A DNA stretch of 64,000 bases from Quillaja saponaria (Eukaryota > Streptophyta > Magnoliopsida > Fabales > Quillajaceae): the NCBI GenBank assembly GCA_029379385.1, contig CM055607.1:11842001-11906000 (forward strand). The letters run 5' to 3'. The translations under genes were made by a program, and so were the position numbers. Positions 62,965 to 64,000 of this stretch are shown piece by piece; the stretch's first letter is position 1, and each line of letters starts with the position of its first letter. A model generated the notes under the pieces. The model did not search any database. It saw only the letters and a program-made list of their open reading frames with translations, and had not been told where the DNA came from.

Positions 62965-63196
62965 GCTCGTTTGGCGCATCGTATATAATTGTATAGTATT
63001 ATTTATACAATGTATTAGGTTGTATAGTTATTATATTATTATACTATTTTTTTATCCTTTCACTTCCAACTATATAGGTTTATACTATTAGCATAGTATA
63101 AGTCTATATTATCATGTTGCTATCAAATATTGTAAAAGAGCTAACTGGATAGTTTTATATTATCATGTTATACTAATACGATATACCAAACGAGTC
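62965..63196. mobile_element. Small MITE with CTCGTTTGG inverted ends
   Basis: The left end reads GCTCGTTTGGCGCATCGTAT and the right end, reverse-complemented, GACTCGTTTGGTATATCGTAT. The interior has TGTATAGTATTA-type AT-rich sequence. It is about 230 bp and non-coding. TAA occurs outside both ends and may be the target duplication (Tourist-like), but this is not certain. Confidence 0.6.
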
Positions 63197-63557
63197 ATAA
63201 GAGTTTATTTAAAAGTTTATAAGTAGAGTAGATGAGATAGTACATAATAAGAGTTAAGACAAAAATATTAAAATCATGAGATTACATGTTCTAGTCCTCT
63301 AAATGACGATAAGTTAATACTTTTCTCTTATTATTTCAAATAAATTTTATAATAAATTTACATTCTAAATAAGTAGCTGATGCAAATTTTTAAAGAATAG
63401 TGTATTTCATTAATTTTGTGTTCACTGAAATGATTCCTAGGGAAGGTGAAATGTAAATCTTATCTTTTGAGAGGGGAGGGTAATCTGAATAATTAGGTTA
63501 AGTCTGGAATGTTCTTTGGAATATTCCCAAGTTTTACTAATGAGATTTTTTTTACAA
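63197..63557. other. Intergenic sequence, no gene recognised
   Basis: AT-rich sequence with no recognisable feature, between the small MITE and the CACTA-related piece. Confidence 0.4.
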
Positions 63558-64000
63558 AGCTATAGGGCAACCAAGTACCAGGCAACAGGAAAGTGCTGAT
63601 ACACCTATTGCACCTGCTGAGGCCCCTATGAGAGACCCAGCTCTCTTCGTGAAGCTAGCGGGCGGCAAGAAGAATGACTCATCTACGACTTCGGGGGTTG
63701 TATCAACTCCCAGCAAGTAATGGATGAAGTCGCGGGTCCACAGCTTCTGCTACATCTCCATCTCCTGTAGGATTCACTCTAGAGCAGATGAAACTGGTAC
63801 ATGAGCTAATTAGGAGAAAGCTAGGGTACATCCATCACCTCCGACACATCCACCTCAATCATCTTTGGTATGTATTATTTAATTTCATTATTTAATGCAA
63901 AAGTTTTAGTTTATTTTTATTTACATGCAAAAACATACCAAGTTTGGTTCAGGGGAAAAACGGTCAAAAACTTGTTCATTTAGAATTCTGGGAGTATTAG
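63558..64000 (+). mobile_element. Second CACTA-related piece, running off the window
   Basis: It is closely similar to 57545-57985 of the CACTA element: the same unknown frame region (AGCTATAGGGCAACCAAGTA... through GGGTACATCCATCACC) and the start of its tandem-repeat array, in the same orientation. Small indels relative to the first copy shift the frame and create a stop. Homology begins at about 63558 and continues past the window end. Confidence 0.8.

Overview
This is a nuclear window from a flowering plant, most likely a eudicot. It is AT-rich. Its genes have plant-type GT/AG introns and the families are land-plant ones: a MIKC MADS-box gene, a class I TCP gene, a MIR399 hairpin and a cucumisin-type subtilase. 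Much of the space is Copia, CACTA, Harbinger, hAT and MITE-like transposons. I cannot name the species. There is no bacterial gene layout, no CRISPR array and no rRNA, and I recognise no tRNA.

Layout. At 1-3.8 kb the sequence is non-coding, with a foldback element at about 1.89-2.68 kb. At 3.77-18.85 kb (minus strand) lies a seven-exon SOC1/AGL42-type MADS-box gene whose reading frame is intact. Its second intron is about 11 kb and holds two decayed Copia elements and a short LTR-element remnant; its first intron holds a solo LTR. Its upstream region has two CACGTG G-boxes near 19.8 kb. At 20.5-22.5 kb (plus) is a broken 2-oxoglutarate/Fe(II) oxygenase gene. From 23.4 to 34.8 kb is a tandem duplication of a subtilase gene. 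Both copies are pseudogenes. Copy 1 was later hit by a 5.2-kb Copia element with an AGTTG target duplication, and copy 2 keeps the empty site. That Copia element itself carries a 475-bp hAT-like MITE. At 36.1-36.3 kb three G-boxes cluster. At 36.6-37.8 kb (minus) is an intact TCP9/TCP19-like gene. At 39.9-43.7 kb (minus) is an HMG-CoA synthase pseudogene. A PPR remnant lies at 45.3-45.6 kb and a MITE at 46.2-46.8 kb. At 48.2-50.1 kb (minus) is an intact, intronless gene for a PLP-dependent protein of the molybdenum-cofactor-sulfurase-like family. At 53.0-53.1 kb (minus) is a MIR399 precursor with two PHR1-type P1BS sites just upstream. At 54.8-59.2 kb is a CACTA element with internal tandem repeats, followed by a Harbinger-type transposase pseudogene (59.7-60.9 kb), a small MITE (63.0-63.2 kb) and part of a second CACTA relative running off the right edge.

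Four loci look functional: the MADS-box gene, the TCP gene, the PLP-protein gene and MIR399. They are unrelated in pathway and do not form a cluster. The other gene-like sequences (oxygenase, two subtilases, HMG-CoA synthase, PPR) are decaying copies. The window reads as a small-gene-number, transposon-rich euchromatic region. No wholly new system was seen. The strongest points are the MIR399 locus that had to be found by its hairpin, the intron swollen by retroelements in an otherwise intact MADS-box gene, and the base-level history of the subtilase duplication.
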